Part shown: piece after piece, positions 1 through 9,734 of the stretch | Position numbering within the stretch: position 1 is the stretch's first letter | Layout of the letters: each line of letters starts with the position of its first letter | Assembly (NCBI RefSeq): GCF_001269925.1 | Contig: NZ_LHVO01000053.1 | Location: 248,001 to 312,000 of the forward strand | Source of the DNA: Pseudomonas sp. MIACH | GTDB lineage: Bacteria > Pseudomonadota > Gammaproteobacteria > Pseudomonadales > Pseudomonadaceae | Direction: 5' to 3' | DNA length: 64,000 nt | Notes under the pieces: generated by a model | What the model was told of the DNA's origin: nothing | Database searches by the model: none | The model's input: only the letters and a program-made list of their open reading frames with translations | Program-made: the position numbers and the translations under genes

Positions 1-2
1 AG

Positions 3-1316
3 AGCGGCCACGCTTTCGTCTTCGAGCCGATCTTCACCAGTGGCATTTGTGTGCTGCCGAATATCTCTGATCACCGCAGCGAAATGTCCGAGGCGCTGCA
101 TATCAACGCCGGACGCTTGCTGTGCAAGTACCTTTCGGAAGAATGGGACTTCTCGTACAACTTCGACAATGAAGACAGCAGCGAAGCCAGTGTGAAGGGG
201 CGTATCCGTCCGTGGAACGCGATGATGCTGATCTCCAACGACATCATGCGTTATGCCGAAGAAAGCGATGACGGCAACATCCAGAACATTGACGTCAATG
301 CCATGGAAAAACACGCCAACCAGTACATCTCCCAGCAAATCTTCAACATCCTCACCGCCCAGGCCGTGACCACCGACTACGACCAGAACTATTTCCGTCG
401 CGCCGGCATCGATATCGGCGAAACCATTCGCCTGGACGCCAATGACCTGTTCATGAGCCTGGCCGGTCCGGTGGCGATTGCCTACGCCGAATCCGTAGTA
501 CCGGAAACCCCGGTGCCGTCGAATGACAAGTTCAAAGTCTTCGAGAAAGAGCCCCAGCGCCTGAACATCGACGACCTGTTCTTCCGCTCCATCGACCTGC
601 CGCACTTCAACAAGGTCACCCAGGCCATCGAAGGCATCAGCCTGTTACCGATCGAGTCCAAGCGCTACAAAGCGTCCCTGGAGCAGTACAAGAACTCCGG
701 CTACGACGCGGCGGCGCTGCATGACCTGCACTTCTTCAAGAACTGCTCGTCGGTGGTGTCGATCGTCTCACTGCCCAAGGACTACAAGCTGTCCTACATG
801 GACCTGAACCGGCTCAAAACTCACCTCAACAGCCTGTTCCCCAACACCACCCTCAAGCGCTATGCCCTGGTGATCGGCGCGTCGGCCAACCTGTCGCTGA
901 CCACCCTGATCGCCAAGAGCCCGTGCCTGTCGGATGACTTCCTGACGCTGATCGTGGCCTTTATCAAGCGCTGCTTCGCGCGCAACCCGTACCGCTTCGA
1001 CGACACGCTGGATAACTCGATCCTGGACTTCATCATCCACGAGGACTTCGACGAAGACCGCATCGACGAGCTGCTCAACGAGTTTGAAAACCCGGCGAAG
1101 ATCCTTGATACCAACTGGTACGCGATCAAGCCGATGTATGAGAAGAAGTACCGCGAGTTGATCAACGACAAAGAGAAGTTTGTGTCGATCAATGACATTC
1201 GTCTGTCACGGGATTGCGTGAAGAAAGCGATCAAGTACCTGCGCGAGATCTACCGTCACCGCATCGGCAAGACCAAGGTCATTTCGTTGAATAACCATAC
1301 CGGCAAGACCGGCTAA
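3..1316 (+). CDS. Conserved hypothetical protein, 5' end outside the window
   Basis: I do not recognise this protein. The reading frame is open from base 3, so the GTG at 51 is internal and the true start lies left of the window; 437 residues are visible. The product looks cytosolic: no signal peptide or hydrophobic membrane span is seen. It is rich in Asp, Glu, Asn and Tyr, with an acidic stretch near the visible start and a basic C-terminus (IYRHRIGKTK). A short hydrophobic segment (YALVIGASANLSLTTLIA) in the middle could be a buried core strand and helix. Codon use is typical of the surrounding genes. It converges on the glycosyltransferase gene across a GC-rich hairpin. No function is proposed. 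Confidence 0.8.
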   Translation, partial: SGHAFVFEPIFTSGICVLPNISDHRSEMSEALHINAGRLLCKYLSEEWDFSYNFDNEDSSEASVKGRIRPWNAMMLISNDIMRYAEESDDGNIQNIDVNAMEKHANQYISQQIFNILTAQAVTTDYDQNYFRRAGIDIGETIRLDANDLFMSLAGPVAIAYAESVVPETPVPSNDKFKVFEKEPQRLNIDDLFFRSIDLPHFNKVTQAIEGISLLPIESKRYKASLEQYKNSGYDAAALHDLHFFKNCSSVVSIVSLPKDYKLSYMDLNRLKTHLNSLFPNTTLKRYALVIGASANLSLTTLIAKSPCLSDDFLTLIVAFIKRCFARNPYRFDDTLDNSILDFIIHEDFDEDRIDELLNEFENPAKILDTNWYAIKPMYEKKYRELINDKEKFVSINDIRLSRDCVKKAIKYLREIYRHRIGKTKVISLNNHTGKTG

Positions 1317-1324
1317 CAACGTGG

Positions 1325-1346
1325 GACGGCGCCGCCTGGCGCCGTC
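1325..1346. terminator. GC-rich hairpin between convergent genes
   Basis: Perfect 9-bp stem GACGGCGCC / GGCGCCGTC with a GCCT loop, lying in the short gap between two convergent genes. There is no T tract on either side, so it may mark a 3' end rather than act as a classical intrinsic terminator. Confidence 0.45.
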
Positions 1347-1352
1347 GCAACC

Positions 1353-2444
1353 TCAGTGCGTCATGCGTTGGCGCAGGAACGCGAGGATGGTCTTTTCGTC
1401 GCCGCGCTTTGCAGGCCGGGGCAGTTGCTTCGGCCAGCCCGAGTTTTTCGCGCCGAAGAAGCGCTTCTGCTCCGCCTCATCCCAGCCGCGAATCTCGCGC
1501 AAAGCCGATTCCCACCAGCCGTGTCGGCACACGTCGTAATACGGATGCGCAGGCGCCGAACTACCGTAGAGCAAGTCTCGACCGACCTTTTTCAAATGCT
1601 TGCGTTGATTGCGCAGCTTCCACTTGATGCGCAGCCGCTGCCAGGGAGAGGGCACCGGTTTGACCCGCGGCACATCCAGGCAACGCGCCACCAGCTCAGG
1701 GCCAAATGCCTCACCGTACAGGGTAAAGAAGTGCGCCTGCATGGCATGGAAGAAGCGCTTGTCGGCAAAGTAGTGATGAACGAACTTGCGGGCCTCGCGC
1801 ACCTTCTGGCCGCGCATCGCGAAGGAAATCGCGATTTGCTCGATGGTGTGGATATCGAACGAGTTCCGGGTCCACTCGTCGATCAGGCGGATAGACGCTT
1901 CGAGCAGCGGCGAATCGCTGGCACGGACACCGCACAGACCACTGTTATAGAGCTTGAAGCTGTTATCCGCCGAGATGCCATGGGCCTGTAGGTGCTCGCC
2001 CAGCTTGAGGTAGTCCGGGCGCTTGCAGACGTAGCTCCAGTCGTATTCAAAACCGTCCATCACATACTGGCCCGGCTCGATCAGCTCGAACACACGATGG
2101 GGGGACTTGAGGAACAGCGTGTCGGTGTCGACGAACAGGGTCTTGTCCGCCAGCGTCAGCCCTTGGGCGATCGCGCAGGCCTTGCGGCGATGGGGGTAAC
2201 CGTTTTCACCCTGCCATTGGGCCAGGGTCTGCTCGTCCAGGGCGATGGTTTCAACCGGCCAGCCGTCGTAGTCCTGGGGGCGATCGGTCATGACCCGGAT
2301 GCACAGCGACTCGCCCGCTTTAAGTTGAGACAGGGCGGTGAGGATGCTGAACTTGGCTTCGCGCCGATAAACGTCCTGATGACCGTAGATAAGGTAAAGC
2401 AGTTGGTGTGAAGGTTTCGCTAAAGGGGGCAGCGCTGACGGCAT
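1353..2444 (-). CDS. Glycosyltransferase, GT-A type with DxD motif
   Basis: A 363-residue protein likely to move a sugar from a nucleotide-sugar donor to a cell-surface glycan. The N-terminal 110 residues read as a GT-A fold: strand LLYLIYG, a central region ending in the metal-binding DxD at about residues 106-108 (LFVDTDTLFLKSP), then YNSGLCGV, which resembles the acceptor-side NSG motif of GT8-like enzymes. The C-terminal third is basic (KWKLRNQRKHLKKVG), as in enzymes bound to the inner face of the membrane. It stands alone, convergent with the gene on its left. The acceptor cannot be told from the sequence. Lipopolysaccharide or another surface polysaccharide is an inference. Confidence 0.75.
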   Translation of the reverse strand: MPSALPPLAKPSHQLLYLIYGHQDVYRREAKFSILTALSQLKAGESLCIRVMTDRPQDYDGWPVETIALDEQTLAQWQGENGYPHRRKACAIAQGLTLADKTLFVDTDTLFLKSPHRVFELIEPGQYVMDGFEYDWSYVCKRPDYLKLGEHLQAHGISADNSFKLYNSGLCGVRASDSPLLEASIRLIDEWTRNSFDIHTIEQIAISFAMRGQKVREARKFVHHYFADKRFFHAMQAHFFTLYGEAFGPELVARCLDVPRVKPVPSPWQRLRIKWKLRNQRKHLKKVGRDLLYGSSAPAHPYYDVCRHGWWESALREIRGWDEAEQKRFFGAKNSGWPKQLPRPAKRGDEKTILAFLRQRMTH

Positions 2445-2701
2445 GACTAGCTCCGGGTGACAAGCGGCGAACTTTACCGGAATTCACCGTTTCCTACGCC
2501 ATGATCTGACAGCCACCTGCCTTTTATTCACACCGAGAAACAATTCTTCCGCCGATTCACCCGCGAGAAAACTGTTCCCATGACGTGCGCGTCACCCTGC
2601 GCTGTGACCTTTCTCCACGGCAAGATGCCATCACGGCGCCAGCGGTTACTCAGCTACACACTTTTAAAACCGAAAATCACGCACCATTTAAGTGCTAAAC
2701 G

Positions 2702-3007
2702 TTATCGCGACGCCCTTTCCTGGATCAGTATCCACGGCGAAACCACCACAGCCCACAAGCTCGGGTCACGCTCAACAAGGTCCAATGCCCGCGTCGCAGA
2801 CACTTCGCACAGGCTGCCCGAGGCCAGCCAGGCAGCGACTTTATCGCGGTTGTCTTCAGCCATTCCCTCGGCGGCTTCAATCAAATCCAGGCCGGCGTCG
2901 ACCCACAATAGGGCACCCTTGGCAAAGAACGGTTCAAGCTCCTTCCAGGAGATTTCGGCGGTTTCGCCGAGCAGCTTGGCATAGAGGGTGCTAGGTTCTT
3001 GCGTCAT
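2702..3007 (-). CDS. DUF2288 domain-containing protein
   Basis: A 101-residue soluble protein that I recognise as DUF2288, a small family found in proteobacteria with no known function. It starts MTQEPSTLYAKLLGETAEI, the conserved opening of the family, and contains the acidic helix DLIEAAEGMAEDN. The length fits a single-domain protein with nothing added. It is transcribed away from livK, so the 355-bp region between them should hold promoters for both. In the P. aeruginosa layout I remember, a gene of this kind also lies upstream of braC. That supports conserved position but gives no function. Confidence 0.8.
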   Translation of the reverse strand: MTQEPSTLYAKLLGETAEISWKELEPFFAKGALLWVDAGLDLIEAAEGMAEDNRDKVAAWLASGSLCEVSATRALDLVERDPSLWAVVVSPWILIQERASR

Positions 3008-3362
3008 GGGAATTCACCTGGGAAAAAAATCGGCGCAATCATAACGTCGTGCCTTTCGTATAAAAAGCCAGGTAGAAAAACCCCGTTGCAAATGAGTCAT
3101 CGATAGAAAGTGTCAGGAAAGCCAAGGATTGCCCGAGACTCTGGCATTACCCCGCCGCAATTCTGTCTTTTTCTTTCATTTAAGCGACATACACAGGTTT
3201 TGCCCCCAGCAGCCAGCTTTTCAAGCGATCAACCGGCGCTCTACACTGTACCGGTACAGTTGCCAGGGCACTGCCGGGGGGATATCCGAGATATCTGATC
3301 CGGTTCTGCAGCTCACAAGGCCGCTAGAACTATAAAAAATACAACAGTAAGAGTGGAGCACT
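3008..3362. promoter_or_regulatory. Divergent upstream region of livK with two dyads
   Basis: This 355-bp gap between the DUF2288 gene and livK contains no gene I can support. It holds a perfect 16-bp palindrome, ACTGTACCGGTACAGT, at 3245-3260, and a second dyad, GATATC-CGA-GATATC, at 3281-3295. A weak sigma-70-like pair TTGCCA (3260-3265) and TATCCG (3283-3288) with 17-bp spacing overlaps both, so a regulator bound to either dyad could block or activate the livK promoter. The ribosome binding site of livK is the GAGTGGAG just before its ATG. The regulator is unknown. Confidence 0.5.
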
Positions 3363-4490
3363 ATGAATAAGGCTACTAAGCAGATTTCCAAACTGTTTGC
3401 CGCTATGGTCCTGGCTGGGGTTGCCGGCCATTCGTTCGCAGCTGACACCATCAAGATCGGCATCGCCGGTCCGAAAACTGGTCCTGTAACGCAATACGGC
3501 GACATGCAATTCATGGGTGCCAAGCAGGCCATCGCCGACATCAACGCCAAGGGCGGCGTCGACGGCAAAATGCTCGAAGCCAAGGAATACGACGACGCTT
3601 GCGATCCTAAACAAGCCGTGGCCGTTGCCAACAAAGTGGTCAACGACGGCGTCAAGTTCGTGGTCGGTCACCTCTGCTCCAGCTCCACTCAGCCAGCGTC
3701 CGACATCTATGAAGACGAAGGCGTGATCATGATTACCCCGGCAGCTACCAGCCCGGAAATCACCGCCCGTGGCTACAAGCTGATCTTCCGCACCATCGGC
3801 CTGGACAGCGCCCAAGGCCCAGCGGCCGGCAACTACATCGCCGACCACGTGAAGCCGAAAATCGTTGCCGTCCTGCACGACAAGCAGCAATACGGTGAAG
3901 GTATCGCCACCGCCGTCAAACAGACCCTTGAGAAGAAAGGCACCAAGGTTGCCGTCTTCGAAGGCCTGAACGCCGGCGACAAAGACTTCTCCTCGATCAT
4001 CCAGAAGCTCAAGCAAGCCAACGTCGATTTCGTCTACTACGGCGGCTACCACCCGGAGCTGGGCCTGATCCTGCGCCAAGCCAAGGAAAAAGGCCTGAAC
4101 GCCAAGTTCATGGGCCCTGAAGGTGTTGGCAACGACTCCATCTCGCAAATCGCCCAAGGCGCTTCCGAAGGCCTGCTGGTAACCCTGCCGAAATCCTTCG
4201 ACACCGACCCGGCCAACAAAGCCATCGTTGAAGAGTTCGCCAAGAACAAGCAGGACCCAACCGGTCCGTTCGTGTTCCCGGCCTACTCGGCCATTGAAGT
4301 CATCGCCGGCGGTATTACCGCTGCCAAGAGCGAAGACACCGCCAAAGTGGCTGCCGCCATCCACGCGGGCACCTTCAAGACCCCTACCGGCGAGCTGAGC
4401 TTCGACGCCAAGGGCGACCTGAAGGACTTCAAGTTCGTGGTCTACGAATGGCACTTCGGCAAACCAAAAACCGAAGTTTCCCCTCAGTAA
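3363..4490 (+). CDS. livK: Branched-chain amino-acid ABC transporter, periplasmic binding protein
   Basis: This is the periplasmic receptor of the Leu/Ile/Val importer, called BraC in pseudomonads. The 375-residue protein has a Sec signal peptide with cleavage after SFA at about residue 26. It then has the type I periplasmic-binding fold opening IKIGIAGPKTGPVTQYG. The paired cysteines of the family are seen in DDACDPKQA and GHLCSSSTQ. PAATSPEIT and YYGGYHPELG belong to the ligand cleft and hinge regions. Length matches BraC/LivK. It is the first gene of livKHMGF and is followed by an intrinsic terminator. That should make the receptor more abundant than the membrane parts, as is usual for such systems. 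Confidence 0.96.
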   Translation: MNKATKQISKLFAAMVLAGVAGHSFAADTIKIGIAGPKTGPVTQYGDMQFMGAKQAIADINAKGGVDGKMLEAKEYDDACDPKQAVAVANKVVNDGVKFVVGHLCSSSTQPASDIYEDEGVIMITPAATSPEITARGYKLIFRTIGLDSAQGPAAGNYIADHVKPKIVAVLHDKQQYGEGIATAVKQTLEKKGTKVAVFEGLNAGDKDFSSIIQKLKQANVDFVYYGGYHPELGLILRQAKEKGLNAKFMGPEGVGNDSISQIAQGASEGLLVTLPKSFDTDPANKAIVEEFAKNKQDPTGPFVFPAYSAIEVIAGGITAAKSEDTAKVAAAIHAGTFKTPTGELSFDAKGDLKDFKFVVYEWHFGKPKTEVSPQ

Positions 4491-4514
4491 GCCAGGCATT
4501 ACTGGTCCAACAAG

Positions 4515-4542
4515 CCCACTGTGAGAGCAGTGGGTTTTGTTT
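4515..4542 (+). terminator. Intra-operon intrinsic terminator after livK
   Basis: Perfect 7-bp stem CCCACTG / CAGTGGG with loop TGAGAG, followed by TTTTGTTTT. It starts 25 bp after the livK stop codon, inside the operon. Partial read-through would give high receptor and lower permease expression. Confidence 0.85.
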
Positions 4543-4719
4543 TACGAGGTTTATGGGCCTGTCACCCGCGATCCGGGCGCTGGCTCACCTGAAAATCTTA
4601 AAACCGTCACCAGCGGTTCGCTGGCAAACGCTTTGTGCAAATGTGCTCACAGAACACAGCACGGGGCCGGAACATGACTCCACCAGTGAAATGCGTATCG
4701 GGTTTTTAGGAGCGCTGTA

Positions 4720-5639
4720 ATGCCTGAGATCTATCATTTTTTCCAACAGCTGGTTAATGGCCTGACCATTGGCAGCACCTATGCCTTGATAGCCATTGGC
4801 TACACAATGGTTTACGGCATCATTGGAATGATTAACTTCGCCCATGGCGAGGTGTACATGATTGGTTCCTACGTGGCCTTCATCGCCCTTGCCGGGCTGG
4901 CCATGATGGGTATCCACTCCCTGCCGCTGTTGATGACCGCTGCGTTCCTTGCATCGATCGTCGTGACCAGTGCCTATGGCTACAGTATCGAGCGCGTTGC
5001 CTACCGTCCCTTGCGTGGCAGCAACCGTTTGATCCCGCTGATTTCCGCCATCGGCATGTCGATTTTCCTGCAGAACACCGTATTGCTGTCCCAGGACTCC
5101 AAGGATAAATCCATCCCCAACCTGATCCCGGGGAGCTTCTCCTTCGGTCCGGGTGGTGCGGAAGAGGTCCTGATTTCCTACATGCAGATCCTGGTCTTCG
5201 TCGTCACCCTGGTGGCCATGCTGGGCCTGACCCTGTTCATCTCCCGCTCCCGTCTGGGGCGCGCCTGCCGGGCCTGCGCCGAAGACATCAAGATGGCCAA
5301 CCTGTTGGGCATCAACACCAACAACATCATCGCCCTGACGTTCGTGATCGGTGCTGCGCTGGCAGCCGTCGCGGCGGTACTGCTGAGCATGCAGTACGGC
5401 GTGATCAACCCCAACGCCGGTTTCCTGGTAGGCCTCAAGGCCTTTACCGCAGCGGTATTGGGCGGCATCGGCAGTATTCCGGGCGCGATGCTCGGCGGCC
5501 TGGTGCTGGGGGTGGCCGAGGCGTTTGGTGCCGATATTTTCGGCGACCAATACAAGGACGTCGTCGCGTTCGGCCTGTTGGTTCTGGTGCTGTTGTTCCG
5601 TCCGACCGGCATCCTGGGCCGTCCGGAGGTTGAGAAAGT

Positions 5640-5643
<4 letters not shown>
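4720..5643 (+). CDS. livH: Branched-chain amino-acid ABC transporter permease LivH
   Basis: One of the two inner-membrane subunits of the Leu/Ile/Val importer (BraD in pseudomonads). The 307-residue protein opens with the family hallmark LVNGLTIGSTYALIAIGYT and the following GMINFAHGEVYMIG. It has about eight hydrophobic spans. The cytoplasmic loop containing RACRACAEDIKMANLLGI is the EAA-like contact site for the ATPases. The start has a good ribosome binding site (AGGAG, seven bases before ATG). It follows the livK terminator by about 180 bp and overlaps livM by an ATGA, so the two permeases should be translationally coupled. Confidence 0.96.
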
Positions 5644-6889
<1,246 letters not shown>

Positions 6890-6893
<4 letters not shown>

Positions 6894-7657
6894 GCCGCGA
6901 GATCCTGAAAGTCGAAAACTTGAGCATGCGCTTCGGCGGCTTGCTGGCGGTCAACGGCGTCGCCCTGACCGTGAAAGAGAAACAGGTAGTAGCGCTGATC
7001 GGCCCCAACGGCGCCGGCAAGACCACGGTGTTCAACTGCCTCACCGGTTTCTACAAGCCGAGTGGCGGCAGCATCCTGCTGGACGGCCAGCCGATCCAGG
7101 GCCTGGCCGGTCACGAGATCGCCCGCAAGGGCGTGGTGCGGACATTCCAGAACGTGCGGCTGTTCAAGGACATGACGGCGGTCGAGAACCTGCTGATCGC
7201 CCAGCATCGTCACCTGAACACCAACTTCTTTGCAGGCCTGTTCAAGACCCCGGCGTTCCGCAAGAGCGAGCGCGAGGCCATGGAATATGCGGAGTACTGG
7301 CTGGACAAGGTCAACCTCACCGAGTTCGCCAACCGCCCCGCCGGCACCCTGGCCTATGGTCAGCAACGTCGCCTGGAAATCGCCCGCTGCATGATGACCC
7401 GCCCGCGGATCCTGATGCTCGACGAACCGGCCGCCGGCCTGAACCCCAAGGAAACCGAAGACCTCAAGGCACTGATCGGTGTGTTGCGTGAGGAAAACAA
7501 CGCCACGGTGCTGTTGATCGAACACGACATGAAACTGGTCATGAGCATTTCCGACCATATCGTCGTGATCAACCAGGGCACGCCGCTGGCAGACGGGACG
7601 CCGGAGCAGATCCGTGACAATCCTGAAGTGATCAAAGCCTATCTGGGGGAAGCGTAA
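6890..7657 (+). CDS. livG: Branched-chain amino-acid ABC transporter ATPase LivG
   Basis: The first of two cytoplasmic ATPases (BraF) that drive the Leu/Ile/Val importer. The 255-residue protein has Walker A GPNGAGKTT near residue 38 and the LivG-specific insertion NTNFFAGLFKTPAFRKSE. The signature region reads AYGQQRRLEIARC in place of the standard LSGGQ, as is normal for LivG. Walker B is ILMLDEPAAGLN, and the switch histidine is in LLIEHDMKLVM. The ATG overlaps the livM stop. It should dimerise with LivF, whose gene follows one base later. Confidence 0.96.
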
Positions 7658-7658
7658 A

Positions 7659-8360
7659 ATGCTGCAATTCGAAAACGTTTCCACTTTCTACGGCAAGATC
7701 CAGGCCCTGCACAGCGTCAACGTGGAAGTGCGCCAGGGTGAGATCGTCACGCTGATCGGTGCCAACGGCGCCGGCAAGTCGACCTTGCTGATGACCTTGT
7801 GCGGCTCGCCGCAGGCCCACAGCGGCAGCATCCGCTACATGGGCGAAGAGCTGGTGGGCCAGCAGTCCTCGCAGATCATGCGCAAGAGCATTGCCGTGGT
7901 GCCGGAAGGCCGGCGGGTGTTCTCACGCCTGACCGTGGAGGAGAACCTGGCCATGGGCGGGTTCTTCACCGACAAGGGCGACTATCAGGAGCAGATGGAC
8001 AAGGTGCTGCACCTGTTCCCTCGCCTCAAGGAGCGTTTCAGCCAGCGCGGCGGCACCATGTCCGGCGGCGAGCAGCAAATGCTCGCCATCGGCCGGGCGC
8101 TGATGAGCAAGCCCAAGCTGTTGCTGTTGGACGAACCCTCCCTGGGCCTGGCACCGATCATCATCCAGCAGATCTTCGACATCATCGAACAGTTGCGCAA
8201 GGACGGTGTAACGGTGTTCCTCGTGGAGCAGAACGCCAACCAGGCGCTGAAAATCGCCGACCGTGCCTACGTGCTGGAAAACGGCCGGGTGGTGATGCAA
8301 GGCACTGGCGAGCAGTTGCTGACCGATCCGAAGGTACGTGAGGCGTACCTGGGCGGCTAA
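7659..8360 (+). CDS. livF: Branched-chain amino-acid ABC transporter ATPase LivF
   Basis: The second ATPase of the importer (BraG), 233 residues, last gene of livKHMGF. It shows Walker A GANGAGKST, the signature MSGGEQQMLAIGRAL, Walker B LLLLDEPSLGLAP and switch histidine replacement region VFLVEQNAN. The Q in place of H in the switch is the usual state in LivF. It starts one base after the livG stop. A strong REP-type terminator lies 28 bp after its stop, closing the operon and separating it from the bufferin-type cluster. Confidence 0.96.
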   Translation: MLQFENVSTFYGKIQALHSVNVEVRQGEIVTLIGANGAGKSTLLMTLCGSPQAHSGSIRYMGEELVGQQSSQIMRKSIAVVPEGRRVFSRLTVEENLAMGGFFTDKGDYQEQMDKVLHLFPRLKERFSQRGGTMSGGEQQMLAIGRALMSKPKLLLLDEPSLGLAPIIIQQIFDIIEQLRKDGVTVFLVEQNANQALKIADRAYVLENGRVVMQGTGEQLLTDPKVREAYLGG

Positions 8361-8387
8361 GAGACGGTTGCTGAACAAACCGGATCT

Positions 8388-8424
8388 AATGTGGGAGGGG
8401 CTTGCCCCCTCCCACATTTTTTTT
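8388..8424 (+). terminator. REP-derived intrinsic terminator after livF
   Basis: Stem AATGTGGGAGGGG / CCCCTCCCACATT (13 bp) with a CTTGC loop, followed at once by a run of T. The stem is one copy of the genomic REP family also seen at 35004, 47094 and 62064. Here it appears to have been taken over as the terminator of livKHMGF. Confidence 0.85.
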
Positions 8425-8453
8425 GCATGGTTTTAAATTATTTCGTCTGGCCT

Positions 8454-8482
8454 TGTAACGAACATCCTCCTCCCGCCTCTAG
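8454..8482 (+). promoter_or_regulatory. Possible ECF-type promoter of the bufferin-like operon
   Basis: TGTAACG at 8454-8460 resembles the -35 element used by many ECF sigma factors. CTCTAG lies at 8477-8482, in the position of a -10 element. Bufferin-type operons in other bacteria are often controlled by ECF sigma factors, and Caulobacter SigF is the case I know. No ECF sigma gene lies in this window, so the assignment is weak. Confidence 0.3.
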
Positions 8483-8535
8483 TGGTGCAAGCAGGCATTC
8501 AAGCCCGCTCCTCAACCTACTGCTGGAGATCCACC

Positions 8536-8832
8536 ATGACCACCAAACTGTCTGCCGCTACCCTCGTCCTCGCCTTGGGTTCGGCCCTGAGCCTGTCCGC
8601 CCTGACCACCACCGCCCACGCCGCCGACGACATGCAGAAATGCTTCGGCGTCGCTGAAGCCGGCAAGAACGATTGCGCCGCCGGCGCCGGCACGTCCTGT
8701 GCCGGCACCTCGAAAACCAAGGATCAGGCCAACGCCTGGAAACTGGTCCCGGCCGGCACCTGCACCCAAACCCCAAGCTCCACATCGCCGACCGGTTTCG
8801 GCCAGGAAGCCGCCTTCACCGCCAAGTCCTGA
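8536..8832 (+). CDS. bufA: DUF2282 bufferin-type precursor peptide
   Basis: A 98-residue precursor with a Sec signal peptide (cleavage after AHA) and a Cys-containing core. The family is DUF2282, members of which were shown to be bufferins: secreted peptides whose cysteines are modified by a DUF692 (MNIO) enzyme to bind copper. The four core cysteines stand in the expected frame: MQKCFGVAEAGKNDCA, then SCAGTSKTKDQANAW, then VPAGTC. The C-terminal tail after the last Cys is Ser/Thr/Pro-rich. The start at 8536 gives a clean signal peptide; the upstream ATG-like codon of the open frame does not. It is the first gene of a four-gene operon with the DUF692, DUF2063 and DoxX genes. Identity as family member is secure; copper binding is inferred. 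Confidence 0.85.
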   Translation: MTTKLSAATLVLALGSALSLSALTTTAHAADDMQKCFGVAEAGKNDCAAGAGTSCAGTSKTKDQANAWKLVPAGTCTQTPSSTSPTGFGQEAAFTAKS

Positions 8833-8855
8833 AACCCTGCACAGCCTGAGTACGG

Positions 8856-9734
8856 ATGATGACGCTTTCACTCCTGCCCACAGTCTCACCGGTTCAGGTG
8901 CCCGGGCTGCCCTATCGGGCCGGGCTGGGGCTGAAGAACGAGCACTTCAAGGAAGTGCTCGATACTTCGCCCGACATCGGTTTTTTTGAAGTGCACGCCG
9001 AAAACTACATGGTGGCCGGCGGCCCGTTTCATCACTACCTGGGGTTGATTCGCGAACGTTACCCCCTGTCGTTGCACGGCGTGGGCCTGTCCATCGGCGG
9101 CGAAGGCCCGCTCAACCGTGAGCACCTGGGGCGCTTGGCCGCACTGATCGAACGCTACCAGCCACACTCGTTTTCCGAACACCTGGCCTGGTCCAGCCAC
9201 GGCCCGGTGTTTCTCAATGACCTGCTGCCCCTGGCTTATGACGCCGCCACCTTGAGTCGAGTGTGCGAACACGTCGACCAAGTCCAGAGCACCCTTAAGC
9301 GGCCGATGCTGCTGGAGAACCCATCGACCTACCTGCAGTTCCAGCGCTCCACCCTGGACGAGACCGACTTCATCAGCGAAATCATCCGCCGCACCGGCTG
9401 CGGCTTGCTGCTGGACGTGAACAACGTCTACGTGTCGTGCATCAACCACCAGCGCGACCCACTGGCCTACGTCAACGCCCTACCGTTGCGCGCCGTGGGT
9501 GAGATTCATCTGGCCGGCTTCGCCGAAGACACCGACAACCTGGGCGATCGCCTGCTGATCGACGACCACGGCGCGCCCATTGATAGCGCGGTGTGGCAGC
9601 TGTACGAACAGGTGCTCGCGCTTACGGGCCCGGTCGCGACACTGATCGAGCGCGACAACCAAGTGCCGGCATTCAGTGTGTTGCACGCGGAAGCCCAACA
9701 CGCTGAACGGTATTTATCGCAGGCCCACCCATGA
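8856..9734 (+). CDS. bufB: DUF692 / MNIO family peptide-modifying enzyme
   Basis: A 292-residue cytoplasmic TIM-barrel enzyme of the multinuclear non-haem iron oxidative (MNIO, DUF692) family. Members bind two or three iron atoms and oxidise Cys residues of precursor peptides. In bufferins they form thiooxazole rings. Expected metal-ligand segments are present in order: EVHAENYM, LHGVGLSIGG, SEHLAWS, LLENPSTY, LLLDVNNVYVS, GEIHLAGFAED and the IDDHG near the end. ATG codons at 8856 and 8859 are both possible starts. It follows the precursor by 23 bp and overlaps the DUF2063 gene by ATGA, so enzyme and partner are probably translated together. Confidence 0.9.
   Translation: MMTLSLLPTVSPVQVPGLPYRAGLGLKNEHFKEVLDTSPDIGFFEVHAENYMVAGGPFHHYLGLIRERYPLSLHGVGLSIGGEGPLNREHLGRLAALIERYQPHSFSEHLAWSSHGPVFLNDLLPLAYDAATLSRVCEHVDQVQSTLKRPMLLENPSTYLQFQRSTLDETDFISEIIRRTGCGLLLDVNNVYVSCINHQRDPLAYVNALPLRAVGEIHLAGFAEDTDNLGDRLLIDDHGAPIDSAVWQLYEQVLALTGPVATLIERDNQVPAFSVLHAEAQHAERYLSQAHP

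Noticed and set aside
3245..3260. LexA box
   Set aside because: CTGT and ACAG are present, but the inner spacing is two bases short of the LexA consensus and livK is not an SOS gene.
3330..4499. 389-codon frame on minus, opposite livK
   Set aside because: livK is certain; the antisense product is low-complexity Gly/Val/Asp with no recognisable domain.
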